From UBA2336 sp964404445 (GTDB taxonomy: Bacteria > Bacteroidota > Bacteroidia > Cytophagales > Cyclobacteriaceae): a DNA stretch of 64,000 nucleotides. The position numbers were made by a program, and so were the translations under genes. The notes below the pieces were generated by a model. It worked only from the letters and a program-made list of their open reading frames with translations. It made no database searches and was not told where the DNA came from. Location: positions 1-64,000 of the forward strand of contig CAYOJW010000006.1 of the NCBI GenBank assembly GCA_964404445.1, read 5' to 3'. Numbering within the stretch: the stretch's first letter is position 1; the number at the start of each line of letters is the position of its first letter. Positions 24,350 through 33,338 of the stretch are shown piece by piece.

Positions 24350-25351
24350 TTGAAAAAAACATTTTCCTGTATTGATGCGCACACGTGTGGTAACCCTGTA
24401 CGCCTCGTAGCCGGAGGAGAGCCTTTGCTGATGGGAAAAAACATGAGCGAAAAGCGACAGCATTTTTTACGTGAATACGATTGGATACGAAAAGGGCTGA
24501 TGTTTGAACCACGCGGGCACGACATGATGAGCGGCAGTATTTTGTATCCGCCTGCCGATCCGCAAAACGATATGGGCATACTCTTCATCGAAACCAGCGG
24601 ATGTTTACCGATGTGCGGGCATGGCACTATCGGTACGGTAACCATTGCGTTAGAAGAGGGGTTGATCATACCGAAAACTCCGGGACGGTTACGGCTGGAA
24701 GTTCCTGCCGGTGTAATTACAGTGGCGTATGTGCAACAGGGGAAAAAAATAAAGTCGGTTAAGATTACTAACATCAAATCGTACTTAGCGGCCGAAAACA
24801 TTACAGCCGAATGCCCTGATCTGGGTGAGCTTACATTGGATGTTTCGTACGGTGGAAATTTTTACGCCATTGTAGATGTGCAAAAGAATTTTGCAGGTAT
24901 AGAACATTATAAAGCGGAGCAACTCATCGGCTGGAGTCGCGCTTTGCGCAATAACATCAACGCTAAATTTACTTTTGTTCATCCGGAAGATGTAACCATT
25001 AACGGGTGCAGCCATATATTATGGACAGGTAAGGTGCTTGATCCGACTTCTACCGCGCGCAATGCCGTTTTTTATGGCGATAAGGCTATCGACCGGTCGC
25101 CATGCGGTACGGGAACATCGGCACGGTTAGCCCAGTGGTATGTAAAAGGAAAACTAAAGAAAGGCGAACCGTTTATCCATGAAAGTATTATCGGGTCGAA
25201 GTTTATTGGCCGGATAGAAGAAGAAACAACGCTCGCGGGCAAGCCTGCCATTGTGCCCAGCGTTGAAGGCTGGGCGGTTGTTACGGGATACAACACTATT
25301 ATAATAGATGACGATGAAGATCCGTATGCGCACGGGTTCCAGGTAATCTGA
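24350..25351 (+). CDS. 4-hydroxyproline 2-epimerase (proline racemase family)
   Basis: A 333-residue member of the proline racemase family. Both catalytic cysteines are present: LPMCGHGTIG and DRSPCGTGTSA. The Cys/Cys pair fits epimerase/racemase rather than the dehydratase branch, which carries Thr at the second site. The start codon is TTG at 24350, because no ATG precedes the conserved FSCIDAHTCGNPVR. It would convert trans-4-hydroxy-L-proline to cis-4-hydroxy-D-proline, the substrate of the oxidase encoded next. Confidence 0.88.
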   Translation: MKKTFSCIDAHTCGNPVRLVAGGEPLLMGKNMSEKRQHFLREYDWIRKGLMFEPRGHDMMSGSILYPPADPQNDMGILFIETSGCLPMCGHGTIGTVTIALEEGLIIPKTPGRLRLEVPAGVITVAYVQQGKKIKSVKITNIKSYLAAENITAECPDLGELTLDVSYGGNFYAIVDVQKNFAGIEHYKAEQLIGWSRALRNNINAKFTFVHPEDVTINGCSHILWTGKVLDPTSTARNAVFYGDKAIDRSPCGTGTSARLAQWYVKGKLKKGEPFIHESIIGSKFIGRIEEETTLAGKPAIVPSVEGWAVVTGYNTIIIDDDEDPYAHGFQVI

Positions 25352-25368
25352 CAGAAAGTTTAAAAGCG

Positions 25369-26613
25369 ATGAACGTAGCAATTATTGGCGGAGGCGTTAT
25401 TGGCCTTCATGCTGCCTATTACCTGAACAAAGCCGGGCACACCGTAACGGTGTACGATAAGGGCGATCTGTCCGACAACTGTTCGTCTGGCAATGCCGGC
25501 ATGATTGTACCGAGCCACATTATTCCGTTAGCCGCACCCGGTATGATAGCCAAAGGCATTCGTTGGATGTTTCAGTCTTCGAGCCCGTTTTATGTGAAGC
25601 CCCGGCTGAACGGTGATCTTATCAAATGGGGTTACCAGTTTTATAAACATTCCACGTACGATCACGTGATGAGTGCCATTCCCGCACTGAAAGCGCTGGG
25701 TTTGTTCAGCAAGGCTATGTATCAACGCATGGCGAAGGAAGTAACGTTTCCGTTTGGATATGCAGAACGCGGCTTGCTCATGCTGTATCAAACAAGGGAA
25801 ACCGAGCGCGAAGAAATTGAAACGGCTCATACCGCCAACAGGCATGGCATAGAAGCTCAGGTACTTTCACCGGCAGAAGTGCAGCAACTCGAACCGGATG
25901 TTAAGGTAAGCGTGCGGGGAGGTATTTATTTTCCGGGCGATGCTCATCTTGTTCCGAATATGCTGGTAAAAAATTTGGTCGCATATCTCGAAAGCCGGGG
26001 TGTTACCATTCATCGGAATACGCCAGTAACGGATGTCGGGCTTGCGCAGAATACAATCCGGTGGATCAAAGCAAAAGGTGAAGAAAAAGTTTTTGATCAA
26101 TACATCCTTGCTGCGGGTGCGTGGTCGGGGTTGTTCAGCACTAAACTTCAGTTGTCACTTCCCATGCAGGGCGGAAAGGGGTACAGCTTTACGTTAGAAG
26201 ATGTTCCGAATAACATCCGCGTTCCATCGCTGTTGTTGGAAGGCCGCGTGGCGGTTACACCCATGGGCAAAGCCTTGCGTTTTGGCGGTACAATGGAAAT
26301 TAACGGAACCGATCTGTCGGTAAACATGAAACGGGTAAAAGGTATTGTGGATACCATTCCGGCATATTACCCTGAAATGAATGTCGGCCTTCCGAAACAG
26401 GAAGATGTGTGGCGCGGTTTACGACCGTGTTCACCCGATGGGCTTCCATACATTGGTCGTTCAAACCGATTTAATAATCTGATCATTGCCACAGGGCATT
26501 CCATGATGGGTCTGAGCCTTGCTCCCGGTACGGGTAAATTAGTCGCAGAGCTTGTACAGCACGAAAAGTGCAGTGTTGATCTGGCTCCGTTCAATCCTGA
26601 GCGGTATAATTAA
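25369..26613 (+). CDS. FAD-dependent D-amino acid / D-hydroxyproline dehydrogenase
   Basis: A 414-residue DadA-like flavoprotein with the N-terminal FAD motif NVAIIGGGVIGLHAAYYL and the C-terminal DGLPYIGRSNRFNNLIIATGHSMMG. It would oxidise cis-4-hydroxy-D-proline to pyrroline-4-hydroxy-2-carboxylate, which the first gene's product deaminates. It is 17 bases downstream of the epimerase. No separate small LhpE/LhpF-like subunits are present, so it is probably the single-subunit type. Confidence 0.85.
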   Translation: MNVAIIGGGVIGLHAAYYLNKAGHTVTVYDKGDLSDNCSSGNAGMIVPSHIIPLAAPGMIAKGIRWMFQSSSPFYVKPRLNGDLIKWGYQFYKHSTYDHVMSAIPALKALGLFSKAMYQRMAKEVTFPFGYAERGLLMLYQTRETEREEIETAHTANRHGIEAQVLSPAEVQQLEPDVKVSVRGGIYFPGDAHLVPNMLVKNLVAYLESRGVTIHRNTPVTDVGLAQNTIRWIKAKGEEKVFDQYILAAGAWSGLFSTKLQLSLPMQGGKGYSFTLEDVPNNIRVPSLLLEGRVAVTPMGKALRFGGTMEINGTDLSVNMKRVKGIVDTIPAYYPEMNVGLPKQEDVWRGLRPCSPDGLPYIGRSNRFNNLIIATGHSMMGLSLAPGTGKLVAELVQHEKCSVDLAPFNPERYN

Positions 26614-26689
26614 TAAGGTGTAGCACACTTATGAAATTGCATTATTCAACGATTTATTCATACTTGCTGCACGTAATACTCCTGACCGA

Positions 26690-27655
26690 ATGATTACCAT
26701 CGATGCTGTCATCACCTGGGTTGACGGGCAAGACCCTCGTCATATTGCCAAGCGCAATCAGATTATTGACGTGCACGATACAAAAGCGCAACGAAGTGCA
26801 ACCCGCGCATTAGGTTCGGTAGATGAAATCACGTATTGTGTTGAGTCGATTATCCGGTATGCCCCGTTTATCCGGACAATTTTTATCGTTACAGACGAAC
26901 AGGTACCTGAGATATACCATGCACATCCCGACCGCATTAAAATTATTGACCATAAAGAAATTTTTAGGGATTACGAACAGGTGTTGCCTACCATCAATAT
27001 ATTCAGTATTGAATGTATGCTTTATCGGATTCAGGGACTTGCAGAAAATTTTATTTACTTCAATGACGATTTTTTTCTGGTTAAACCAACCAGGCCCGAA
27101 GACTGGTTTATTGACGGATTACCGGTAATTCGCGGGCGGTGGGAAAACCTCACCGAAAAAATCTGGTATAAACGCATCGCTTCAGCATTGGGTATCCGAA
27201 AAGCCGACCGTGCCGGATTCCGTAAAACACAATCAACCGCAGCGTTACTGGCCGGTTTTGATAAAACCTTTTTCAGATGCTACCACACACCCCGTGCGTT
27301 GCGTAAATCAACTTTCGAAAAGTTCTTTAAAGAATATCCTGAGTTGTTGTACCGGCAAATCAAACACCGGAGGCGTGCGGCCGATCAGTTTAACCCGTAT
27401 TCGTTAATCTGGCATCTCGAAATCAAACAAAATACAGCGCACATAGCCGCAACGCCCGGCATCGTAGAGCTTCATCACCCGGATAAAAAATCGGTCTGGC
27501 GGATTAAGCGTATTCTTTCGGAAGCAACACGGCACGATCATATTCTGTTTGCCAACATCCAAAACCTGAACCTGGCAACACCGGCACGGCAGGAAATTAT
27601 TTTTGATTGGCTCAATTCTGTCATACCAAATGCCAAAGCAAAGCAACCAATCTGA
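26690..27655 (+). CDS. Stealth-family phosphotransferase (capsule/exopolysaccharide)
   Basis: A 321-residue protein with Stealth conserved region 1 (IDAVITWVDGQDPRH, residues 4-18), region 2 (LPTINIFSIECMLYRI through YFNDDFFLVKP) and weaker later regions. Stealth proteins are hexose-1-phosphate transferases that build phosphodiester-linked polysaccharides. No glycosyltransferase cluster surrounds it; the next gene encodes an LTA-synthase-like enzyme, which also makes phosphodiester-linked surface polymers. The acceptor polymer is unknown. Confidence 0.85.
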   Translation: MITIDAVITWVDGQDPRHIAKRNQIIDVHDTKAQRSATRALGSVDEITYCVESIIRYAPFIRTIFIVTDEQVPEIYHAHPDRIKIIDHKEIFRDYEQVLPTINIFSIECMLYRIQGLAENFIYFNDDFFLVKPTRPEDWFIDGLPVIRGRWENLTEKIWYKRIASALGIRKADRAGFRKTQSTAALLAGFDKTFFRCYHTPRALRKSTFEKFFKEYPELLYRQIKHRRRAADQFNPYSLIWHLEIKQNTAHIAATPGIVELHHPDKKSVWRIKRILSEATRHDHILFANIQNLNLATPARQEIIFDWLNSVIPNAKAKQPI

Positions 27656-27734
27656 TTCAGTTGCTTTTGATTCGGGCGGTTTCCGGATGTAATCCATAAA
27701 AATTTTGTAAATCGCAACCAAATCGTGTTGTGAT

Positions 27735-29699
27735 ATGGTTAAGAAATTGTTTACCGGACTTAACGTTCGGGGCAATATTTACCTGGGCTTGGTGCTTCGG
27801 TTGCTGATCGTAATGGCGTTGTTCACCATTTGCCGGGTGGGCTTTTATGTATTTAACCTGGAGTATTTCCCCGGCCTCACGCTGAATAGTTTTTTTCGCA
27901 TCCTCACCGGGGGGCTTCGCTTCGATTTGGTAGCGGTGTTATATACCAACGCACTGTTTATTGTGCTTACAGTGCTTCCGTTTAAAATCAGGTTTTCAAC
28001 ATTATATCAAACCATTACGCAATGGGTTTTTAGTGTAACCAACGGTTTGGCATTGTCGGCTAACGTGGCCGACTTTGTGTATTTTCGGTTTACCGGAAGA
28101 AGAACTACGGTCGATATTTTTCAACAGTTTGAGAACGAAACCAACTTGCCTTTGCTTTTCCTTCGTTTTGCGTGGGATTACTGGTACGTGGTAGTGATGA
28201 TCGTTTTGTTAGTGGCTGCCATGATTTGGCTGTACCGGAAAGTTAAGGTACAAGGTCCGCAACTCAAGAATACCATTGTATTCTATGTTTCAGGTGTGCT
28301 GGTGATACCCATCATAGCGTATGCCTTTGTAGTGGGTGTGCGTGGCGGAGCGTATCACCATATCAGACCCATTACGTTAAATGATGCAGGTCAGTACGTG
28401 GAAGACCCGCGCGATGTGATTCTGGTACTCAACACACCTTTTGCGATTTACCGCACCATTGGCAAAACAAAAATTAAACGTGTTCATTATTTTAACGATG
28501 AGGCCGAATTAGCGGATATATATTCTCCTATCTGCCATTATCCCGATTCCGGGCAAATGAAAAAGCTCAACGTGGTTATCATTGTGCTCGAAAGTTTTTC
28601 AAAAGAATTTATCGGGTATTTTAATCACGATCGCGAAAACGGAACCTATAAAGGTTATACACCTTTTATGGATTCGTTGCTTCAGTATAGCCAATCGTAC
28701 CGGTATTCGTTTGCCAACGGCCGCAAGTCCATCGATGCAATGCCATCTATCATTGCCAGCATTCCCTCTATGGGTGTGCCGTACGTGCTTACGCCATTCT
28801 CGGGCAACCGCATACAGAGTTTAGGCTCCATTCTGCAACAAGAAGGATATGAAACGGCTTTCTTACACGGAGCGCCTAATGGTTCGATGGGTTTTCAGGC
28901 ATTTATGAATGTGGCCGGCATAAAAAAATATTACGGCATGGATGAGTATAACAACAGGCGTGATTTTGATGGCTGGTGGGGAATTTGGGACGAACCCTTT
29001 ATGCAATACACGGCTGGTGTTCAGCAGCAACTGAAAGAACCTTTTTTCTCGGTGTTCTTTTCGGTTTCATCGCATCACCCGTACGAAATACCGAAAGAGT
29101 ACGAAGATAAATTTAAAGGAGGCAAAGTGAAAATTTTACGGGGCATTCAATATACCGACAATGCTTTGCGAAAATATTTTAACCGGGTGTCGCAGCAGCC
29201 GTGGTTCAATAACACGCTCTTCGTGATTTCGGCCGATCACGTTTCATCGAACGTGCTTTTCGATGATGGCAGGTTAGCGCCCGGACAATTTTCAATTCCT
29301 GTTTTCTTTTATCGGTCCGATAACAGTTTACAGGGAATGGATGACAGCACCATTGTTCAACAGGTGGACATCATGCCTACCGTTTTACGGTACCTGAACT
29401 ATAACAAACCTTTTTTAGCATTTGGGCACGATGTGTTGAACAGTACAGAGCCTTCGTATGCCTGGAATTACGAGAACGGTGTGTTTCAATATTATCAGAA
29501 CGATTACCTGTTGCAGTATAATGGCCAGCGTGCCATAGCGTTGTATAATTTCAAAAGCGATGCCTTGCTCACACACAATTTGTTGCACGAGCAGGCAACC
29601 GTTGTGACATCGATGGAAAAACGGTTACAGGCTATCATTCAGCAATACAACAACCGTATGGTGGATAACAACCTGATACTCCCCAACAACAATGAGTGA
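27735..29699 (+). CDS. LTA synthase-like sulfatase-fold membrane enzyme
   Basis: A 654-residue protein with five predicted N-terminal transmembrane segments (within about 15-215) and a C-terminal alkaline phosphatase/sulfatase-fold domain (about 275-600). The metal-binding and nucleophile region is VVIIVLESFSKEF; later motifs are NGRKSIDAMPSI and SADHVSS. Lipoteichoic acid synthase-family proteins in Gram-negatives transfer phosphoglycerol or phosphoethanolamine-like groups to surface glycans. The neighbouring Stealth gene suggests a shared phosphodiester polymer, but this is inferred. Confidence 0.82.
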   Translation: MVKKLFTGLNVRGNIYLGLVLRLLIVMALFTICRVGFYVFNLEYFPGLTLNSFFRILTGGLRFDLVAVLYTNALFIVLTVLPFKIRFSTLYQTITQWVFSVTNGLALSANVADFVYFRFTGRRTTVDIFQQFENETNLPLLFLRFAWDYWYVVVMIVLLVAAMIWLYRKVKVQGPQLKNTIVFYVSGVLVIPIIAYAFVVGVRGGAYHHIRPITLNDAGQYVEDPRDVILVLNTPFAIYRTIGKTKIKRVHYFNDEAELADIYSPICHYPDSGQMKKLNVVIIVLESFSKEFIGYFNHDRENGTYKGYTPFMDSLLQYSQSYRYSFANGRKSIDAMPSIIASIPSMGVPYVLTPFSGNRIQSLGSILQQEGYETAFLHGAPNGSMGFQAFMNVAGIKKYYGMDEYNNRRDFDGWWGIWDEPFMQYTAGVQQQLKEPFFSVFFSVSSHHPYEIPKEYEDKFKGGKVKILRGIQYTDNALRKYFNRVSQQPWFNNTLFVISADHVSSNVLFDDGRLAPGQFSIPVFFYRSDNSLQGMDDSTIVQQVDIMPTVLRYLNYNKPFLAFGHDVLNSTEPSYAWNYENGVFQYYQNDYLLQYNGQRAIALYNFKSDALLTHNLLHEQATVVTSMEKRLQAIIQQYNNRMVDNNLILPNNNE

Positions 29700-29859
29700 A
29701 ATCCTTTTGCAGGATTACAGGCAGTAGTTTTAAAATCTCCGCGAATTCTTACTAAATGCTTGTGAAAACCGCTCCTGATGTAACATTAACCATAATTAAC
29801 GTGGCTTAACACTACATTGGATCACTTCTTGAATACATAACTATAAAAACAAAGTAGTT

Positions 29860-30315
29860 ATGAAAACAAAATTAATGGTAGTGGTTGCGTTGATAGTCAG
29901 CGTAACGGCAATGGCTCAAAAACCTGTAAAAGATGCTTCTAAGCCGGAAGCCCGTGGGGTAGAACGGATGAAACAGGAATTATCGCTTACAGATGAACAG
30001 TATGCTTCGATTAAAAATATTAAATCGGAGTACGCCAAAAAACGCGACAGCGAACGGAAGAAATATGAACAAAGCCGGTTGGAAGAACGCAAAACCATGC
30101 AATCGCTGAGAGTGGAACACGAACGTGAAATCCGCAAAGTGTTAACACCCGAACAAACCAAAAAATTAGATGAACAAAAAGCGCAACGGGCTGAGCGCTA
30201 CCGCAAGCATAATATGGAGAAACGCAACCATCAGGGTCACTGGAAAAAGCATGATCGTAACCCGGATGACAAAGGCGAGCGTAATAAACTAAAGGACAAA
30301 GAAAAAGGTGAGTAA
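29860..30315 (+). CDS. Spy/CpxP-like periplasmic protein
   Basis: A 151-residue protein with a signal peptide (about 1-20), then a highly charged alpha-helical region with two LTxxQ-like motifs (LSLTDEQYASI and LTPEQTKKLDEQ) typical of Spy/CpxP chaperone-like proteins. The C terminus is very basic. A chaperone or stress role is inferred from the family. It is followed by a strong terminator at 30344. Confidence 0.75.
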   Translation: MKTKLMVVVALIVSVTAMAQKPVKDASKPEARGVERMKQELSLTDEQYASIKNIKSEYAKKRDSERKKYEQSRLEERKTMQSLRVEHEREIRKVLTPEQTKKLDEQKAQRAERYRKHNMEKRNHQGHWKKHDRNPDDKGERNKLKDKEKGE

Positions 30316-30343
30316 GACAGGGCAGCACCAAAAGTAGTGCATC

Positions 30344-30382
30344 AAACCGAACCTGCCGGCAAAGGCAGGTTCGGTTTATTTA
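30344..30382 (+). terminator. Rho-independent terminator
   Basis: AAACCGAACCTGCC (30344-30357) pairs perfectly with GGCAGGTTCGGTTT (30364-30377) over 14 bp, with a six-base loop and ATTTAA after it. It ends transcription of the Spy-like gene. Confidence 0.85.
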
Positions 30383-30434
30383 ATACGGCACCTTCAAACC
30401 ATGTACTGACAGTTTGTGACGTAATCGAAAAATG

Positions 30435-30468
30435 TTGTGTGCTAACTCACGCCAATTCCCTATCTTTG
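30435..30468 (+). promoter_or_regulatory. Bacteroidota-type promoter
   Basis: TTG (30435-30437), 23 bases, then TATCTTTG (30461-30468), an exact TAnnTTTG. It lies 33 bases before the ATG at 30502 and starts a new unit after the terminator at 30344. Confidence 0.55.
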
Positions 30469-30501
30469 ACATGTTGTTTACAGCAAACATTTTTTAAACG
30501 T

Positions 30502-30843
30502 ATGTCAACCATTTTTTCGACTGATAAAAATATTCACCTCGACCCGGCAGCGCTGGTACTCAGGTTACGGAACGATTTGATCAAAGATTTTTTAGACGAG
30601 CGTAACCTCATGGAATACCTGTCTAAAGAATTCAGGATGATGGAAGTTTCGCGTGTGAAGGTAGAGTTCATCAAACGCGATCTTAAACAGCTTATTCAAA
30701 CACCGTTGGATGCAGGGCGTTATCAGGAAATCTTAGAAACCATTTCGGAAACCGGCAGCGCGGCACTTTCGCAAGGCAACGAAAAAATATTTTACAAGGA
30801 AATAGAAGCTATACTCAAAAAGTATATTTATACAGGCATATAA
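30502..30843 (+). CDS. Conserved-looking small protein of unknown function
   Basis: A 113-residue predicted soluble, all-helical protein I do not recognise. It has an acidic/basic helix near 45-75 (RMMEVSRVKVEFIKRDLKQL) and no signal peptide or cysteine. The ATG at 30502 is used because the sequence upstream belongs to the terminator and promoter. Its own promoter supports expression. Confidence 0.6.
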   Translation: MSTIFSTDKNIHLDPAALVLRLRNDLIKDFLDERNLMEYLSKEFRMMEVSRVKVEFIKRDLKQLIQTPLDAGRYQEILETISETGSAALSQGNEKIFYKEIEAILKKYIYTGI

Positions 30844-31244
30844 TTAATTCATCCTTGCCATTCAATGCTCCACCGTTTTTGTACGGCACCACAAATGGCT
30901 GTTGTTGTAACTTTTAACTGAATAGCCTTTTGTGCAACCTGTTGCGCGGCTTTTCTGAGTTGCGTTGAGATGATTGTATAAGAAGGTGCGGGTTTCATAA
31001 CAAGCTTGGTTTGTTTTCAGGGTTTGTACAAAAAGCAAACCAGAGGCGGAACTTGTTTCCGGCATTGAAACACTGAAAATTTGCAGGCTTTTCAAAAAAT
31101 AGCCGGATGAATGTGTAGAAAACCATCCGCAAAGTGTTGCCTAACAAGGCTTTTTATAAAGTAAAATACCGCCTGTAAAAATCCATGTTGCAACTAACGG
31201 AAAAGAGCACCATATTTTGAGTTAATTAAAGATAAAATAACGCT
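30844..31244. other. 401-nt region without a supported gene
   Basis: A minus-strand frame of 77 codons (30862-31095) exists here but has unremarkable composition and no ribosome-binding or promoter context. I see no RNA gene, repeat or terminator. The last 30 bases are AT-rich and may hold the promoter of the cyanophycinase gene. Confidence 0.4.
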
Positions 31245-33263
31245 ATGGTAATGCGGGCTGGTTTTTTGGTGTTGTGGTTAGCGGTGGCAACGGGGGCGGC
31301 AGCACAAGGTAAAATAATGTTGGTGGGGGGCGGCTCGGAAGAAAGCGGTACAAACGGATGGAGCAACGCCCCATATACATGGGCCGTAAACCAGTCGTTG
31401 AATAAAAAGGTGGCGGTTATCAGTTATGACAATGCCGATAACTGGATACCCGATTATTTTAAAGCGCTGGGCGCAGCCGAAGCCGATAATATTAAAATAG
31501 ACAGCAAGACAGTAGCCGATCTTCAGGCAACGTACGATAACCTGATGCAGTACGATGTTTTCTTTTTTAAAGGAGGCGATCAGTCGGAGTATTACAATTA
31601 TTTTAAAGGCACAAAAACACAACAGGCTATTGAAGATAAGTTTGTTGCCGGAGGTGTAATTACCGGTACTTCGGCCGGACTGGCCATTTTATCAAAAGTT
31701 ATATTCGCAGCGCAAGGCGGATCGGTTTACCCCGATGATGCCCTTCAGAATTTTAACTACGCTAACATTACGCTTGCCAACGATTTCCTTCCATTCTTGG
31801 AGGGTTACATTGTTGATTCACATTTTACCGAACGGGGTCGTGGCCCGCGATTGCTGGCGTTTATAGCCAACTGGTACGAAACCCATGGCGAAAAACTTAC
31901 CGGTATTGGTGTGGATGATCGCACGGCTTTGTGTATTGATGCCAATAAACTGGCAACCGTATATGGTACAGGAACAGTTTCGTTTTACAGCGCAGGCGAT
32001 TTTGCCAACCAGGGAAACAAAATGGTGAACGACTCTATTCATGTAACGCAGCTTGTTCATGGTAACACCATTAATTTAGAAACAGGCGAAATGACCAACG
32101 TGCCCACCACGGTTGTAACGCCCGTAAAAAATTCGGAAACAGGTAATTACGAAGTTTTGTTAAGCGGCAGTGCGAGTTTATCGACCAATACCAACCTGCT
32201 GACGTTCTTTATTAATAACACCGGCAACCCAACCGATTCGGTTATTGTTGTTACAGCACCGGGTAAAGGCACCAGTTTTATTCAACGGTTGCGTACCAAC
32301 ATTGGGTTAGTCGTTACGGTGGTAGAAACCTCGGCCAACTACAACCATGCCGATAGTCTTTTTATACGCAACACTATCCGCAAATCAAAAAAGGTACTGT
32401 TTGTCGAAAATAATGACGATGCATTATTCAGTTTCTTACAAGGTGGCCCAACCGGGTCGTTGATCAACAGCCACATCAGACGTAATAAAATTGTTACCGT
32501 CTTTATCGGTGAAGACAGCCGCTATGCAGGCAAAAAATTTGTAACCAATCATAAGTCTGATGTGTACGCGGCTTACTACGGCCGGTTGGCGTACCGCGAT
32601 GGCCTGGCATTACTGCCGACATCAACCATTATGTCGAATACATACGATGCCTCTTCAACCGATTATTATGAGAACACAACAGCGGCTGTTCCGTACAGCA
32701 TTGTTAACGATAAACTAAAATACGGTGTTTACCTGAACAGGAACAGCTACCTGCATTTCTTTCAGAACGATGGTGTTAATTACTGGCGATCGACCGGCAC
32801 ATTCCCAACACTTATAATATTGAACAGCGGTACACCCGCCACGTTTGTATCGCAACCGGTAAACAGCGGAGGCGCCAGTCGCAATTATGCAGGCTTTTTA
32901 GCCATGCGCATGGTGTTGTTACACGGTGTGGCAACCCTGAAAGCCGGTGTTGCACAACCTACTACCGACCCGCCTTATGTGTTCGAAAGCCCTGTTTTGA
33001 GTGCCGGTGAGGGGTTAAATCAAATATCCTTAAAAGTATTTCCGAATCCGTCCGAGAGTGGTATTTTTCACCTGTCATCGTTAGATGCCCAGCGGGGTAA
33101 CCGAACCGTTGTGGTGTCTGATAATTTGGGCAGGCAAATCCAGACAGCGATTTATACCGGGCAAACCGAACCGGTAATTGATTTGTCGGCCCAAAAGGCA
33201 GGCGTATATTTTATAACTGTAATTTCTAACCAACAACGGCATACACTAAAAGTGATCCGGTAG
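31245..33263 (+). CDS. Type IX-secreted cyanophycinase-family peptidase (S51)
   Basis: A 672-residue protein. A signal peptide (about 1-20) precedes a cyanophycinase domain (about 22-270). This shows the serine nucleophile S143 in GTSAGLAI, the GGDQ motif (110-113) and DSHFTERGRGPRLL, which matches the DxHFxxRxRxxRL pocket motif of cyanophycinase. Residues about 290-580 are of unknown fold. The last 80 residues (VFPNPSESGIFHL to the end) are a type IX secretion sorting domain, so the enzyme is expected at the cell surface. The substrate could be cyanophycin, a beta-Asp-Arg polymer, or another Asp-rich peptide. Confidence 0.82.
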   Translation: MVMRAGFLVLWLAVATGAAAQGKIMLVGGGSEESGTNGWSNAPYTWAVNQSLNKKVAVISYDNADNWIPDYFKALGAAEADNIKIDSKTVADLQATYDNLMQYDVFFFKGGDQSEYYNYFKGTKTQQAIEDKFVAGGVITGTSAGLAILSKVIFAAQGGSVYPDDALQNFNYANITLANDFLPFLEGYIVDSHFTERGRGPRLLAFIANWYETHGEKLTGIGVDDRTALCIDANKLATVYGTGTVSFYSAGDFANQGNKMVNDSIHVTQLVHGNTINLETGEMTNVPTTVVTPVKNSETGNYEVLLSGSASLSTNTNLLTFFINNTGNPTDSVIVVTAPGKGTSFIQRLRTNIGLVVTVVETSANYNHADSLFIRNTIRKSKKVLFVENNDDALFSFLQGGPTGSLINSHIRRNKIVTVFIGEDSRYAGKKFVTNHKSDVYAAYYGRLAYRDGLALLPTSTIMSNTYDASSTDYYENTTAAVPYSIVNDKLKYGVYLNRNSYLHFFQNDGVNYWRSTGTFPTLIILNSGTPATFVSQPVNSGGASRNYAGFLAMRMVLLHGVATLKAGVAQPTTDPPYVFESPVLSAGEGLNQISLKVFPNPSESGIFHLSSLDAQRGNRTVVVSDNLGRQIQTAIYTGQTEPVIDLSAQKAGVYFITVISNQQRHTLKVIR

Positions 33264-33338
33264 CATCCCCGTTAACCCCTGGGCACGCACCGCTTATACT
33301 GAGTGGCTTAATCAAACAACCAATTAAACTTTTTGCTT

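Noticed and set aside
24097..24801. 234-codon minus-strand open frame across the dehydrogenase and epimerase genes
   Set aside because: It overlaps the conserved ends of two well-identified genes in antisense and encodes no recognisable domain.
30862..31095. 77-codon minus-strand frame in the gap before the cyanophycinase locus
   Set aside because: No promoter, ribosome-binding context or protein-like features; kept only as a note in the intergenic entry.
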